A stretch of DNA of 64,000 nt from Fictibacillus nanhaiensis. Its GTDB lineage: Bacteria; Bacillota; Bacilli; Bacillales; Fictibacillaceae. This document shows, piece after piece, positions 9,922 through 19,140 of the stretch. The first letter of the stretch is position 1, and every line of letters starts with the position of its first letter. The notes below the pieces were generated by a model. That model saw only the letters and a program-made list of their open reading frames with translations. It was not told where the DNA came from and ran no database searches. The stretch is taken from assembly GCF_019801215.1 (NCBI RefSeq), contig NZ_JAHVJO010000001.1:682001-746000 (forward strand), written 5' to 3'. The position numbers were made by a program, and so were the translations under genes.

Positions 9922-10407
9922 ATGGGAAAAAAGTGGATACTTATTGTAGTTGGGCTTCTTATCATTGCCAGCTGGCAAGTTTACTATCTTTATAACGGAG
10001 TTCATGCAAAACCGCAGGAAAATGAAGCTAAAGCGGCAGAGATCGCAAAAAAAGAAAAAAATCTTGTGTCTGTTACAAATGTTGAGCACTTTTATAAGAA
10101 CGAAACTTATTATGTTGTAGAAGGCAAAAACGATAATGGCACAGACATGATTGTTTGGGTGGGAGAAGATCAAGACGTTTTCTCTGAGATCGCTAAAAAA
10201 GGATTAACAAAAGAACAAATGATCGATTATGTTAAGAAAAACCACAATGCTAAAAAGATCATCGACAGCCGCTTAGGAATGGAAGACGAGATTCCATTAT
10301 GGGAAGTGGTGTTTATAGACGATCAAAATCGCTATACCTATTATTATGGATATTTCGAAACAGGGAAACGATATGAAATCTATCGTCTTAAAGAATCGGA
10401 ACAATAA
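9922..10407 (+). CDS. ypmB: YpmB-like membrane-anchored PepSY-type protein
   Basis: 161 residues with one N-terminal membrane helix (about residues 5-22, WILIVVGLLIIASWQVYYLY) and an extracytoplasmic part. The segment around TNVEHFYKNETYYVVEGKNDNG and the later IPLWEVVFIDDQNRYTYYYGYFETG resemble the paired PepSY/DUF5590-like units of Bacillus YpmB. PepSY domains are thought to inhibit peptidases or sense the cell surface; the exact role of YpmB is unknown. It sits between ypmA and aspB, as in B. subtilis. Confidence 0.85.
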   Translation: MGKKWILIVVGLLIIASWQVYYLYNGVHAKPQENEAKAAEIAKKEKNLVSVTNVEHFYKNETYYVVEGKNDNGTDMIVWVGEDQDVFSEIAKKGLTKEQMIDYVKKNHNAKKIIDSRLGMEDEIPLWEVVFIDDQNRYTYYYGYFETGKRYEIYRLKESEQ

Positions 10408-10431
10408 ATAACAGTGGAGGGATCATACAAG

Positions 10432-11616
10432 ATGAAGCTTGCAAAACGTGTGGAGGCATTAACTCCTTCAACGACACTAGCAATTACAGCAAAGGCAAAT
10501 GCATTAAAAGCAGAAGGACATAATGTAATCGCACTAGGTGCAGGAGAGCCGGATTTTAATACTCCAATACATATAATAGAAGCAGCTTATCAGTCTATGA
10601 AAGAAGGACACACGAAATATACGGCTTCTGGCGGACTTCTTTCCCTTAAGAAAGCCATCAGTGACAAGCTGCATCAAGATCAAGGATTAACCTATGATCC
10701 TTCTGAGATCATCGTAAGTACGGGAGCAAAACATTCGTTGTATACATTATTCCAAGCGATTCTGGACGAGGGCGACGAAGTCATCATCCCGATCCCATAT
10801 TGGGTAAGCTACCCGGAACAAGTAAAGTTAGCTGACGGAACGCCTGTCTATCTAGAAGGAAAAGAAGAGAACGAATTTAAGATTACAGCGGAAGATCTTA
10901 AAAAATCGATAACCAATCATACGAAAGCACTTGTTTTAAACTCTCCAAGCAACCCGACGGGATCTCTATATTCCGAAGAGGAGCTGCGTGCGATCGGGGA
11001 AGTTTGTTTAGAGCATGATGTCTTAATCGTGTCTGATGAGATCTATGAAAAACTCGTTTATGGTGGAGTGAAACATACCTCCATCGCAGAACTATCTCCC
11101 GAGTTAAAAAAACAGACGATCATCATTAACGGTTTATCTAAATCACATGCAATGACAGGATGGAGAATCGGTTTCGCTGCTGGAGATGCAAAGATCATTA
11201 AAGCGATGACAAACTTAGATAGCCATAGTACATCAAACCCAACTACTCCTTCTCAGTATGGTGCACTTGCGGCTTATAGCGGAACACAGAAACCGGTAGA
11301 AGAAATGCGTCAAGCGTTTGAAGAAAGAATGAATAAGGTGTATGACCGGTTGATCACCATCCCTGGGATTACGTGTGTGAAACCGAACGGCGCGTTTTAT
11401 CTGTTTCCAAATGCAACAGAAGCAGTTAAAATGACGGGATTCTCTTCTGTAGATGAATGGGTAGAAGCTCTTCTAGAAGAAGAAAAGGTAGCACTTGTTC
11501 CTGGATCAGGCTTTGGAGCACCGGAGAATGTAAGACTTTCCTATGCTACGAGTTTAGAGACGATCATGGAAGCGTTAGATAGGATCGAACGATTTATTAA
11601 CTCAAAACGCAAGTAA
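10432..11616 (+). CDS. aspB: aspartate aminotransferase
   Basis: PLP-dependent fold type I enzyme interconverting aspartate/2-oxoglutarate with oxaloacetate/glutamate. I chose the ATG at 10432 (MKLAKRVEALTPSTTLAITAKAN), which matches the B. subtilis start and has GGAGGG ten bases upstream; it yields 394 residues. Class I aminotransferase motifs include NSPSNPTG, SDEIYEKLVYGG and the cofactor lysine in GLSKSHAMTGWRIG, with the substrate arginine in NVRLSYATS. It precedes asnS, a user of aspartate-derived asparagine. Confidence 0.94.
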   Translation: MKLAKRVEALTPSTTLAITAKANALKAEGHNVIALGAGEPDFNTPIHIIEAAYQSMKEGHTKYTASGGLLSLKKAISDKLHQDQGLTYDPSEIIVSTGAKHSLYTLFQAILDEGDEVIIPIPYWVSYPEQVKLADGTPVYLEGKEENEFKITAEDLKKSITNHTKALVLNSPSNPTGSLYSEEELRAIGEVCLEHDVLIVSDEIYEKLVYGGVKHTSIAELSPELKKQTIIINGLSKSHAMTGWRIGFAAGDAKIIKAMTNLDSHSTSNPTTPSQYGALAAYSGTQKPVEEMRQAFEERMNKVYDRLITIPGITCVKPNGAFYLFPNATEAVKMTGFSSVDEWVEALLEEEKVALVPGSGFGAPENVRLSYATSLETIMEALDRIERFINSKRK

Positions 11617-11691
11617 TGATTGATTTTTAGAATGTTGTCATTCATAATTTTTTGGTAGATATTGATATTTAGTACAGTGGAGGTACTTGTA

Positions 11692-12984
11692 GTGAAAACA
11701 ACGATAAAAAAGCTAAGTGAACATGTGGGCAAAACCGTAACGATCGGAGCCTGGCTCTCAAATAAACGTTCTTCTGGTAAGATTGCTTTCTTACAGCTTC
11801 GCGACGGAACTGGTTTCGTGCAAGGTGTTGTCGTAAAAAGTGAAGTAGGCGAAGAAATCTTTGCAAAAGCGAAGGGACTTACACAAGAATCCAGTCTTTA
11901 CGTAACAGGAACGGTTAAAGAAGATGAGCGTTCAGCTCTTGGGGTAGAACTTGATGTAACAGATGTTGAAGTGCTTCATCAAGCGGTCGATTATCCGATC
12001 ACACCGAAAGAACATGGAACAGAATTTTTGATGGATCACCGTCATCTATGGATTCGTTCGAAGCGTCAACACAGCATCTTAAAGATTCGTAACGAGATTA
12101 TTCATGCAGTGAATGAATTTTTCTATACGAATGACTTTGTAAAAGTAGATCCTCCTATCCTTACAGGAAGCTCTGCTGAAGGGACAACATCACTGTTTCA
12201 TACAAAGTATTTTGAAGAGGATGCTTACCTTTCTCAAAGCGGGCAGCTCTATATGGAAGCGGCAGCGATGGCACTTGGAAAAGTGTATTCATTCGGTCCG
12301 ACGTTCCGTGCAGAAAAATCGAAAACACGCCGTCACCTGATCGAATTTTGGATGATCGAACCCGAGATGGCTTTCGTTGAACATGAAGAATCACTAGAGA
12401 TTCAAGAGCAGTTCATCTCACACATCGTTCAATCCGTTATCAAACGCTGTGAAAACGAGTTGAAGACGCTTGGACGCGATATCTCTAAGTTAGAGAACGT
12501 GAAAGCTCCTTTCCCTCGTGTTTCTTATGACGATGCGATTAAGATGTTAAAAGAAAAAGGCTTTGATGATATCGAGTGGGGTGAGGACTTCGGTGCACCG
12601 CACGAAACAGCGATCGCGGAGAGCTTTGACAAGCCCGTTTTCATCACGAACTACCCAAAAGATATTAAAGCATTCTACATGAAGCCAGACCCGAACCGAG
12701 ATGATGTTGTCTTATGTGCAGATTTAATTGCTCCAGAAGGATACGGAGAGATTATCGGAGGAAGTCAGCGTATTGATGACCTTGCACTCATGGAACAGCG
12801 TTATGAAGAGCACGGACTTACTGATGATGCTTACAAATGGTATCTGGAGCTTAGAAAATACGGAAGCGTGCCTCATTCAGGATTTGGTCTTGGACTTGAG
12901 CGAACGGTAGCCTGGATTTCAGGAGCTGAACATGTGCGTGAAACCATTCCTTTCCCACGTTTACTAAACCGTCTGTACCCTTAA
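11692..12984 (+). CDS. asnS: asparaginyl-tRNA synthetase
   Basis: Class IIb aminoacyl-tRNA synthetase charging tRNA-Asn. The GTG at 11692 is the start: GGAGGT (11679-11684) is seven bases away and the protein then begins (M)[20 protein letters not shown], 430 residues as in B. subtilis. An OB-fold anticodon domain ([19 protein letters not shown]) precedes the catalytic domain with motif 2 [22 protein letters not shown] and motif 3 [16 protein letters not shown] strong terminator follows directly. Confidence 0.96.
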   Translation: MKTTIKKLSEHVGKTVTIGAWLSNKRSSGKIAFLQLRDGTGFVQGVVVKSEVGEEIFAKAKGLTQESSLYVTGTVKEDERSALGVELDVTDVEVLHQAVDYPITPKEHGTEFLMDHRHLWIRSKRQHSILKIRNEIIHAVNEFFYTNDFVKVDPPILTGSSAEGTTSLFHTKYFEEDAYLSQSGQLYMEAAAMALGKVYSFGPTFRAEKSKTRRHLIEFWMIEPEMAFVEHEESLEIQEQFISHIVQSVIKRCENELKTLGRDISKLENVKAPFPRVSYDDAIKMLKEKGFDDIEWGEDFGAPHETAIAESFDKPVFITNYPKDIKAFYMKPDPNRDDVVLCADLIAPEGYGEIIGGSQRIDDLALMEQRYEEHGLTDDAYKWYLELRKYGSVPHSGFGLGLERTVAWISGAEHVRETIPFPRLLNRLYP

Positions 12985-12991
12985 AAACCAA

Positions 12992-13019
12992 AAAATCTCC
13001 CTTTTTAGGGAGATTTTTT
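12992..13019 (+). terminator. terminator after asnS
   Basis: AATCTCCCT pairs with AGGGAGATT around a TTTT loop, with six Ts after it and six As before it, so it may work in both directions. Confidence 0.9.
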
Positions 13020-13053
13020 CTTATGGTAACGAAAATGCTAAACAGGTGTAATA

Positions 13054-13062
13054 TGCTATACT
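13054..13062 (+). promoter_or_regulatory. extended -10 promoter for dnaD
   Basis: TG-C-TATACT (13054-13062) is a near-consensus extended -10 21 bases before the dnaD ATG and after the asnS terminator. The -35 region is weak. Confidence 0.55.
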
Positions 13063-13082
13063 AGTACAAGAGGTGTTGGAAT

Positions 13083-13796
13083 ATGAACGGAATGTTATTT
13101 GAAAAATGGATGATGGAAGGATCAATCAGCATTCCTAAAATGCTGCTTAAATCCTATAAAAAAATTGGCTTATCGGACAATGAATGTATGTTGTTCTTGC
13201 AGCTACATGTTTATATAGAGTCAGGAAACTATTTTCCTACTCCGCATGAACTGGCAGACAGAATGACGACATCAGCTGATGAGATGTCTTCCATGCTTCG
13301 ATCATTGATCGGCAGAAATCTTTTAGGCATGGATCAATACGAAGATAAAGATAAAGGTGTCTACTTTGAAGCATATACCTTGCAGCCATTATGGAATAAA
13401 CTGATCAATTGTTTAAAAGAAGAGGAAATGAAACAGAAAGAATCAAAAAAAGAACAACAAGAACAAAACGTATTCGTATTGTTTGAGAAAGAATTCGGCC
13501 GACCTCTCTCCCCGATGGAGCTTGAAACATTAAAGATCTGGATGGATGAAGATCAGCAATCGCCTGAGCTCATTCTAACCGCGCTTAAAGAATCCGTTTT
13601 ATCGGGAAAACTTAATTTTAGATACATCGACCGCATTTTATTTGAATGGAAGAAAAACGGGATAAAAAGTGCAGAAGCAGCTAAAATGTACGGTGAAAAA
13701 TTTAGAGTAAGACAGCTGCAAAAATCTGGTCAGTCTGATAAACAAAGAAAAGATACGGGCTTAAAAAGACCTGCTTATAACTGGCTGGAATCGTAA
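13083..13796 (+). CDS. dnaD: DNA replication initiation protein DnaD
   Basis: Primosome protein that works with DnaA, DnaB and DnaI to load the replicative helicase in Gram-positive bacteria and remodels DNA. The N-terminal winged helix (residues 1-100; LSDNECMLFLQLHVYIESGNYFPTPHELADRM) is followed by a charged linker (EEEMKQKESKKEQQEQ) and the DnaB_2/DDBH2 domain with PLSPMELETLKIWMDED and the terminal FRYIDRILFEWKKNGI, the conserved YxxxI-type motif. Length 237 is normal. It has its own promoter and is followed by a terminator, then nth. Confidence 0.94.
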   Translation: MNGMLFEKWMMEGSISIPKMLLKSYKKIGLSDNECMLFLQLHVYIESGNYFPTPHELADRMTTSADEMSSMLRSLIGRNLLGMDQYEDKDKGVYFEAYTLQPLWNKLINCLKEEEMKQKESKKEQQEQNVFVLFEKEFGRPLSPMELETLKIWMDEDQQSPELILTALKESVLSGKLNFRYIDRILFEWKKNGIKSAEAAKMYGEKFRVRQLQKSGQSDKQRKDTGLKRPAYNWLES

Positions 13797-13807
13797 ACAA
13801 AATAAAC

Positions 13808-13839
13808 AGACCTGGGACGAACCCCTAGGTCTTCTTTTT
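13808..13839 (+). terminator. terminator between dnaD and nth
   Basis: AGACCT (13808-13813) pairs with AGGTCT (13827-13832), with GGG/CCC extending the stem, then CTTTTT. It lies in the 64-bp dnaD-nth gap, so nth expression would need read-through or a nearby promoter. Confidence 0.7.
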
Positions 13840-13860
13840 CATTACAGGGGGCGTATAAAC

Positions 13861-14520
13861 ATGTTAAATAACACGCAGATTCAATTTTGTTTAGAACAAA
13901 TGGAGGACATGTTTCCAGATGCTCACTGCGAACTTCATCATACAAATCCGTTTGAGCTTACGATAGCTGTGCTGTTGTCTGCTCAATGTACAGATGCGCT
14001 TGTAAACAAAGTGACTCCTAAATTGTTTGCAAAATATAAAGAACCTCAAGATTACTTAAACGTTTCTCTTGAGGAGCTGCAGGATGATATTCGTTCCATA
14101 GGTCTTTATCGAAATAAAGCGAAGAATATCCAAAAATTAAGCGAGCTAGTTTTGAACGAATATGATGGACAGATACCAAAAGATCGGGATGAACTGACAA
14201 AACTTCCGGGGGTAGGAAGAAAGACAGCGAACGTCGTTGTTTCCGTAGCCTATGATGTTCCCGCGATTGCTGTTGATACACATGTGGAACGTGTATCAAA
14301 ACGCCTTGGGATATGCAGGTGGAAAGATTCAGTCATACAAGTGGAAGAAACGCTGATGAAGAAAATCCCAAAGCACCTTTGGAGTGCAACGCATCACCGC
14401 CTCATTTTCTTTGGAAGGTATCATTGCAAAGCGCAAAATCCGAACTGTCCTGAATGTCCGCTCCTTTCGATATGCCGTGAAGGAAAGAAACGGATGAATC
14501 AGAAAGAGAAGAAGAAATGA
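13861..14520 (+). CDS. nth: endonuclease III
   Basis: Bifunctional DNA glycosylase/AP lyase that removes oxidised pyrimidines. The helix-hairpin-helix LPGVGRKTANVVV with catalytic Lys121, the catalytic Asp139 in AVDTHVERVSKRLG, and the [4Fe-4S] ligands Cys189-x6-Cys196-x2-Cys199-x5-Cys205 are all present. 219 residues is the family length. GGGGG (13850-13854) gives a ribosome site. The Bacillus order dnaD-nth-ypoC is kept. Confidence 0.96.
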   Translation: MLNNTQIQFCLEQMEDMFPDAHCELHHTNPFELTIAVLLSAQCTDALVNKVTPKLFAKYKEPQDYLNVSLEELQDDIRSIGLYRNKAKNIQKLSELVLNEYDGQIPKDRDELTKLPGVGRKTANVVVSVAYDVPAIAVDTHVERVSKRLGICRWKDSVIQVEETLMKKIPKHLWSATHHRLIFFGRYHCKAQNPNCPECPLLSICREGKKRMNQKEKKK

Positions 14521-14539
14521 TTTTGAAATTGACCAGAAG

Positions 14540-14583
14540 CTGACTCAAATGAGGGAATTTTCATCTCTTGAGTCAGTTTTTTT
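14540..14583 (+). terminator. terminator after nth
   Basis: CTGACTCAA (14540-14548) pairs with TTGAGTCAG (14568-14576), followed by seven Ts. The loop is about 19 bases and may fold further. Confidence 0.85.
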
Positions 14584-14621
14584 AAGTGTGTAGTCCTTAT
14601 TAAATGGGTATAAATGTAAAA

Positions 14622-14726
14622 TTATGTGATGGAGGGCTGTTATTATGTGATGAACATCTTTTTTTATGTGATGAACATCAATTTTTATGTGATTGGCGCA
14701 TGTTTTTATATGATTGGGACTGATTT
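14622..14726 (+). repeat. five tandem 21-bp repeats, TTATGTGAT type
   Basis: Units begin at 14622, 14643, 14664, 14685 and 14706, exactly 21 bp apart. Each opens with TTATGTGAT (the last TTATATGAT); two share TGAACATC next and most end in a T-rich tail. A sixth degenerate unit may start at 14601. They fill the nth-ypoC gap downstream of the nth terminator. No spacer variation of CRISPR type is present. Function unknown; helical phasing suggests stacked protein-binding sites. Confidence 0.85.
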
Positions 14727-14767
14727 TAAATAAGTTAAATCTTTTTGATAAGAGGAGGGGACCATAA

Positions 14768-15124
14768 ATGGAGCAAAATACAGAACAATTGACAGAGATC
14801 ATTAAAGAGTGGAAGGAAAAAAGTCCTTCTATCGCTGCAAACTTTAAAGAACGCAACCGAGAAAAAGCAAAAGAACCAATGATCTACTTTTTTCAGCAGT
14901 TTTTGATGACGCTATTTTGGGGTAACAGGAAAATTGCCAATGAATGGGACTTGTTAAAATGGAAGGAAAGCGTAAAAGAACTGCATCATCTTCCAGTAAA
15001 TGCGATAGAACGTCTTTCTTTTATAGAAGAACAACCTGATCATTATCACTCCTATATCCAATTAAGTGAATTATTTTCTGAATGGGAAAAGAAAAGTGTC
15101 ATATCATTAAGGCGAAAATCATAA
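14768..15124 (+). CDS. ypoC: YpoC-like protein
   Basis: 118 residues, mostly alpha-helical and charged, with YFFQQFLMTLFWGNRKIANEWD in the middle and LPVNAIERLSFIEEQPDHYHSYIQL near the end. This and its place after dnaD-nth match the uncharacterised Bacillus YpoC family; I know of no biochemical function. AGGAGGGG (14753-14760) is a strong ribosome site seven bases before the ATG. It is separated from nth by a terminator and the 21-bp repeat array, so it is probably transcribed separately. Confidence 0.82.
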   Translation: MEQNTEQLTEIIKEWKEKSPSIAANFKERNREKAKEPMIYFFQQFLMTLFWGNRKIANEWDLLKWKESVKELHHLPVNAIERLSFIEEQPDHYHSYIQLSELFSEWEKKSVISLRRKS

Positions 15125-15179
15125 GGACAAGGACTGTAGACATATGATGAAAGCATGAGATGTGACGAGGAGGGGTATC

Positions 15180-16442
15180 ATGCAGATTCATGTGGTGAAA
15201 AAAGGGGACTCCCTATGGAAGCTGTCCCAGTTCTATAGACTGCCATGGCAAGAGCTGGCGACCGTAAACCGTATAACCGAAAAAGACATACTTACAGTCG
15301 GCCAGACACTTCTGATTCCAACGCCGTTTACGTATACGGTTCAGCTAGGTGATACATTACAAGGAATCGCAAATAAGATCGGAGTGAACCTCGTTCAGCT
15401 GCAGCAGGCTAATCCTGGTGTTACAGACATGACACTAACAGCAGGAGTTCAGCTAAACGTCCCCCAAAGGAAAAAACGTTCTATCGTAACGAACGTTTTT
15501 GCAGAGCCTGTTCCAAAAGCAAGAGAAAATTTTAAAGCGGCCGCGAAAGGGTTAAGTTATATTACGCTTTTTAGCTATGAAGTAAACGAAAAAGGCGAAC
15601 TTAAGCCTTTAGATGATACTGAATTTTTAAGTGAGATCAAAAATGAGAACGTCCGTCCGATAATGGCCATCACCAATATTAAAGATGGAGAATTCAGCGA
15701 GGAAGTCGGAACCGCTATTCTTACAAATGAGGATATCACTAATAAAGTGATTGAAGACTCCATTAAAATCATGAAACAAAAAGGATATCAAGGCATCTCG
15801 GTAGATTTTGAGTTTTTAGGAAAAAAGAACAAAGAAGCCTATAACCAATTTTTAAAGACGCTTACGGATAAGATGCATAAAGAAGGATTTATTGTGATGA
15901 CAGCTGTGGCACCAAAGATCAGTGCTACGCAAATCGGAGAATGGTATGAGTCACATGACTATAAAGCACATGGGGAGATTGTGGATTACGTAATTTTAAT
16001 GACGTATGAGTGGGGATATAGCGGTGGTCCTCCCCTTGCTGTCAGCCCGATTCCTTCTGTTAAAAAAGTGCTTGATTATGCGGTTCGCGAGATTGATCGT
16101 AAAAAGATTTTAATGGGAATCAATCTATATGGATATGACTGGACACTTCCGTATAAACCAGGGGGAAAATTTGCAAAAGCATTAAACCCGGTTCAGGCCA
16201 CACAGCTTGCTGGCAAAAGACAGGCTGCTATCCAGTACAGCAAAAAAGACGAGGCTCCTTACTTTAGTTATTGGGATAAAGATAAGAAAGAACATATTGT
16301 CTGGTTTGAGGATCTTAGAAGCATGAAGGCCAAGTTTGATATTGTCGACCAATATGGCTTTGCAGGAGTGAGCTTTTGGAATTTGTCTTTTGCATATCCT
16401 GTGTTTTGGAACTATCTTATCGATCGTTACGACATAAAATAA
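15180..16442 (+). CDS. LysM-GH18 spore cortex N-acetylglucosaminidase, SleL/YaaH type
   Basis: Two N-terminal LysM modules (IHVVKKGDSLWKLSQFY, about residues 2-47; YTVQLGDTLQGIANKIG, about 52-97) bind peptidoglycan. A GH18 barrel follows with the catalytic motif YQGISVDFEFLG, Glu being the acid. The 420-residue length and architecture equal SleL/YaaH, which degrades cortex fragments at germination. The ATG at 15180 follows AGGAGGGG (15168-15175). There is no signal peptide, as in SleL, which reaches the spore from the mother cell. It sits between ypoC and convergent ponA, not its usual B. subtilis place. A vegetative or coat-assembly role is also possible. Confidence 0.88.
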   Translation: MQIHVVKKGDSLWKLSQFYRLPWQELATVNRITEKDILTVGQTLLIPTPFTYTVQLGDTLQGIANKIGVNLVQLQQANPGVTDMTLTAGVQLNVPQRKKRSIVTNVFAEPVPKARENFKAAAKGLSYITLFSYEVNEKGELKPLDDTEFLSEIKNENVRPIMAITNIKDGEFSEEVGTAILTNEDITNKVIEDSIKIMKQKGYQGISVDFEFLGKKNKEAYNQFLKTLTDKMHKEGFIVMTAVAPKISATQIGEWYESHDYKAHGEIVDYVILMTYEWGYSGGPPLAVSPIPSVKKVLDYAVREIDRKKILMGINLYGYDWTLPYKPGGKFAKALNPVQATQLAGKRQAAIQYSKKDEAPYFSYWDKDKKEHIVWFEDLRSMKAKFDIVDQYGFAGVSFWNLSFAYPVFWNYLIDRYDIK

Positions 16443-16443
16443 T

Positions 16444-16474
16444 AAAACCGCCAGCAATGATTGCTGGCGGTTTT
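16444..16474. terminator. bidirectional terminator between the GH18 gene and ponA
   Basis: A perfect 14-bp stem (16444-16457 with 16461-16474) around TGA, flanked by A and T runs. It can end both the plus-strand hydrolase and minus-strand ponA transcripts. Confidence 0.93.
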
Positions 16475-16484
16475 AGTTTTAGAT

Positions 16485-19064
16485 TTATTGAGTAACTGGA
16501 GGGAACGGAATGCCTCCACCGTCTTCATCCTGATCACCGTCACCATCTCCGCCTCCACCAGGTGGAGGTGTTCCTGGTTCACCTTGGCCAGGAGGAGTGC
16601 CAGGTTCTTGACCTGGAGGTGGAGTTCCTGGTTCTCCTTCACCTGGAGGAGTTTCAGGCTCTTCTTCATCAGGAGGTGTTCCAGGTTCCTCTTCAGGAGG
16701 TCCTTCTGGAGCTTCTATTGTAATGGATGTCTCAGCTGGTTCACTTTCCGTATTGTTTTCATTGTCCACAGCAATGACTTGGAACGTGTACTTACCAGGG
16801 GCAGGTGATGGAACTACAAACTGTGTGTCATTGATTGTAGCTCGTTCCTGCATCGGTCCATCATTGTAGCTTGCGAGAATTTTAAAGGTCACACCTTCTT
16901 TTTTCTCGAACTTCCAATTTACTTCAATCTCATTTTTCTCTTCGTTATATTTAGCTTTTAGACCTTCAATGGACGACGGTTTTTCAAACTTGTCGCTCAC
17001 ATCTGGAATGTCGGATCCTTTTACAAATAGTTCAATGATCTTCTCAGAATCCGGTGTATATTCACTTGCACGTTTTCCTGTTCCTTTTTCCATCGCGACT
17101 TCTGTAACCGATTTTGGCTTTTTAAAGTCTGTGTTCTTATGCTTCAACTGACTCATAATGTCACGGAAGATCTGTTTAGAGTAATCATCTTTTGTGTCAT
17201 TTAAATACAATGGATTTTTTTCTTCATCTTGCTTTTCGGAATAACCCGTCCATACGGATGCTGTGTATGAAGTCGTATAGCCCGCCATCCAAGCGTCTTG
17301 CGTGGCATTGTCAGGTAGACCTAATTTATCACGATCTTCTTTTGTAAAGTTTGTCGTTCCTGTTTTACCAGCTAGATGTAATCCGCTAACGTTTGCTTGA
17401 GTTCCAGTCCCTCTATCCATAACATCTTTTAGCATATCGGTAATCATATAAGCGGTATAATCCTTCATTGCGGCTTTTGGTTCTGAATCAACTTCGATGA
17501 TTCTTCCGTCAGGAAACTCAATTTTACGGATTGTTGTCGGCTTGCTGTAAACACCGCCGTTTCCAAACGCTGCATATGAACCTGCCAGTGTAAGAGGAGA
17601 GATTCCGTCTTTAAATCCTCCAATCGCATAAGAAGGATAGGTAGTATCAGGATCTAAGTCAAACCCAAGTTTATTGGCAAAGTCAGTCGCTTCTTCTGGT
17701 CCGATATCCTGGAACGTCCGAACAGCAGTCGTATTTTTAGATTCGACAAGTGCTTGACGCATCGTCATGTCGCCAACATTTTTATCATTATAGTTGTTAA
17801 TGGTTACGTCACCAATCTTAACGGGTTCATCTTTTAATAGATGAGCTGTGCTCCATTTTTTATTTTCGATCGCAGGACCATAATCTAGTATCGGTTTTAT
17901 CGTAGAGCCTGGTTGACGTTTTATTTTTGATGAATAATAGTTACTATATTGTCCACCGCGGCCACTCCCGATAGCTCGAATTACCCCAGTTTTCGTATCA
18001 ACAATGGCTACACCGGATTGTAAAAATTTATTTTCGTTTTCCAATTTTGCCTTTAAAACATCTTCTGTGACTTGCTGTGCAGTTGTGTCTAAGTTCGTAT
18101 GAATCTTTAATCCTGAAGAAAAAATATCTACATCTTCAAGTCCTTCGATGTCTTTCATATCATCCATAACTTGTTTAATGTACGCATCATATGGGCTAGA
18201 TCCTGTTTTAACTTCACCTTGATTAATACTATCTTTTACAGAAATCTTTTTTGCTTTTTCTGCTTCTTCTTTTGTAATGAATTTATGCTGAGCCATCAAG
18301 TTTAGCACTACGTTGCGTCGATGCTCGGCTTCTTTTGGATTTTCAAGTGGATTATAATAGCTTGGTGCTTTTGGCAACCCAGCAAGAAGAGCTGCTTCAT
18401 GTAATTCCAGTTTACTAACATCTTTGTTAAAGTATGTTTTTGCAGCTGTTGCGATACCAAAAGAACGGTTTCCAAAAAAGATTTTATTTAAATACATTTC
18501 AAGTATCTGGTCTTTTGAATACTTTTGTTCAAGCTGAACGGATAAATACGCTTCACGGATCTTACGGGTCAATGTTTTATCACTAGTCAGTACAGAATTC
18601 TTAATTACCTGCTGTGAGATCGTACTTGCGCCTTCTGCTCCAAATCCTTCAGTTACGTTTGCAAAGGCAGCACCGAAGATACGTTTAATATCCACACCGC
18701 TATGTTTGCGGAAGCGTACATCTTCCGTTGCGATAAACGCATTCTGAACGGGTTCTGGTATTTCATTGATTTTCACTCTGATCCGCTTTTCTTGACCAGA
18801 TACGAGAGAAACTTGCTCATCATTCATATCCAGGATTTTAGAGGATACAGGTGTTTCTAATTTTTTGGGATCTAGTTTTGGTGAAGTAGCTGCAATTACA
18901 CCAATTGTAAGAACTCCTAATAACCCTAAAGCAACGATAAGCAACAGAAGAGTCTTCTTCCAGTTGCGTCCACCTCTAGGCTTTTTGGTTTTCGTTTTAT
19001 TGGCCGGTTTGGATCCATCCGCAGATTGTCTGCGTTCCATTCGGCTTCGGTAGTCTTTTGACAT
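16485..19064 (-). CDS. ponA: penicillin-binding protein 1A/1B
   Basis: Class A PBP that polymerises and cross-links peptidoglycan. A basic cytoplasmic tail and one membrane helix (residues 38-59) lead to the GT51 transglycosylase (catalytic Glu114 in ATEDVRFRKHSGVD; EGASTISQQ) and the transpeptidase with STIK (387-390), SKN (442-444) and KTGT (567-570). A fibronectin-III-like domain (about 690-785) follows, then a 74-residue tail (786-859) of PGTPP units with acidic and glycine runs. It lies 76 bp downstream of recU, the usual recU-ponA pair. The tail is low complexity and probably evolves quickly. Confidence 0.95.
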   Translation of the reverse strand: MSKDYRSRMERRQSADGSKPANKTKTKKPRGGRNWKKTLLLLIVALGLLGVLTIGVIAATSPKLDPKKLETPVSSKILDMNDEQVSLVSGQEKRIRVKINEIPEPVQNAFIATEDVRFRKHSGVDIKRIFGAAFANVTEGFGAEGASTISQQVIKNSVLTSDKTLTRKIREAYLSVQLEQKYSKDQILEMYLNKIFFGNRSFGIATAAKTYFNKDVSKLELHEAALLAGLPKAPSYYNPLENPKEAEHRRNVVLNLMAQHKFITKEEAEKAKKISVKDSINQGEVKTGSSPYDAYIKQVMDDMKDIEGLEDVDIFSSGLKIHTNLDTTAQQVTEDVLKAKLENENKFLQSGVAIVDTKTGVIRAIGSGRGGQYSNYYSSKIKRQPGSTIKPILDYGPAIENKKWSTAHLLKDEPVKIGDVTINNYNDKNVGDMTMRQALVESKNTTAVRTFQDIGPEEATDFANKLGFDLDPDTTYPSYAIGGFKDGISPLTLAGSYAAFGNGGVYSKPTTIRKIEFPDGRIIEVDSEPKAAMKDYTAYMITDMLKDVMDRGTGTQANVSGLHLAGKTGTTNFTKEDRDKLGLPDNATQDAWMAGYTTSYTASVWTGYSEKQDEEKNPLYLNDTKDDYSKQIFRDIMSQLKHKNTDFKKPKSVTEVAMEKGTGKRASEYTPDSEKIIELFVKGSDIPDVSDKFEKPSSIEGLKAKYNEEKNEIEVNWKFEKKEGVTFKILASYNDGPMQERATINDTQFVVPSPAPGKYTFQVIAVDNENNTESEPAETSITIEAPEGPPEEEPGTPPDEEEPETPPGEGEPGTPPPGQEPGTPPGQGEPGTPPPGGGGDGDGDQDEDGGGIPFPPVTQ

Positions 19065-19140
19065 TGTTTTACCAACCTTTCAACTTCATAAAAAAACTAA
19101 CATTATCAATATTCGTTACTCAATTCAAGTTTATGAACAA

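Noticed and set aside
14545-14856. Minus-strand frame encoding heptad-like HHIKxDV repeats
   Set aside because: It is a by-product of the 21-bp period, which keeps any frame in phase; it has no ribosome site and runs into the ypoC gene.
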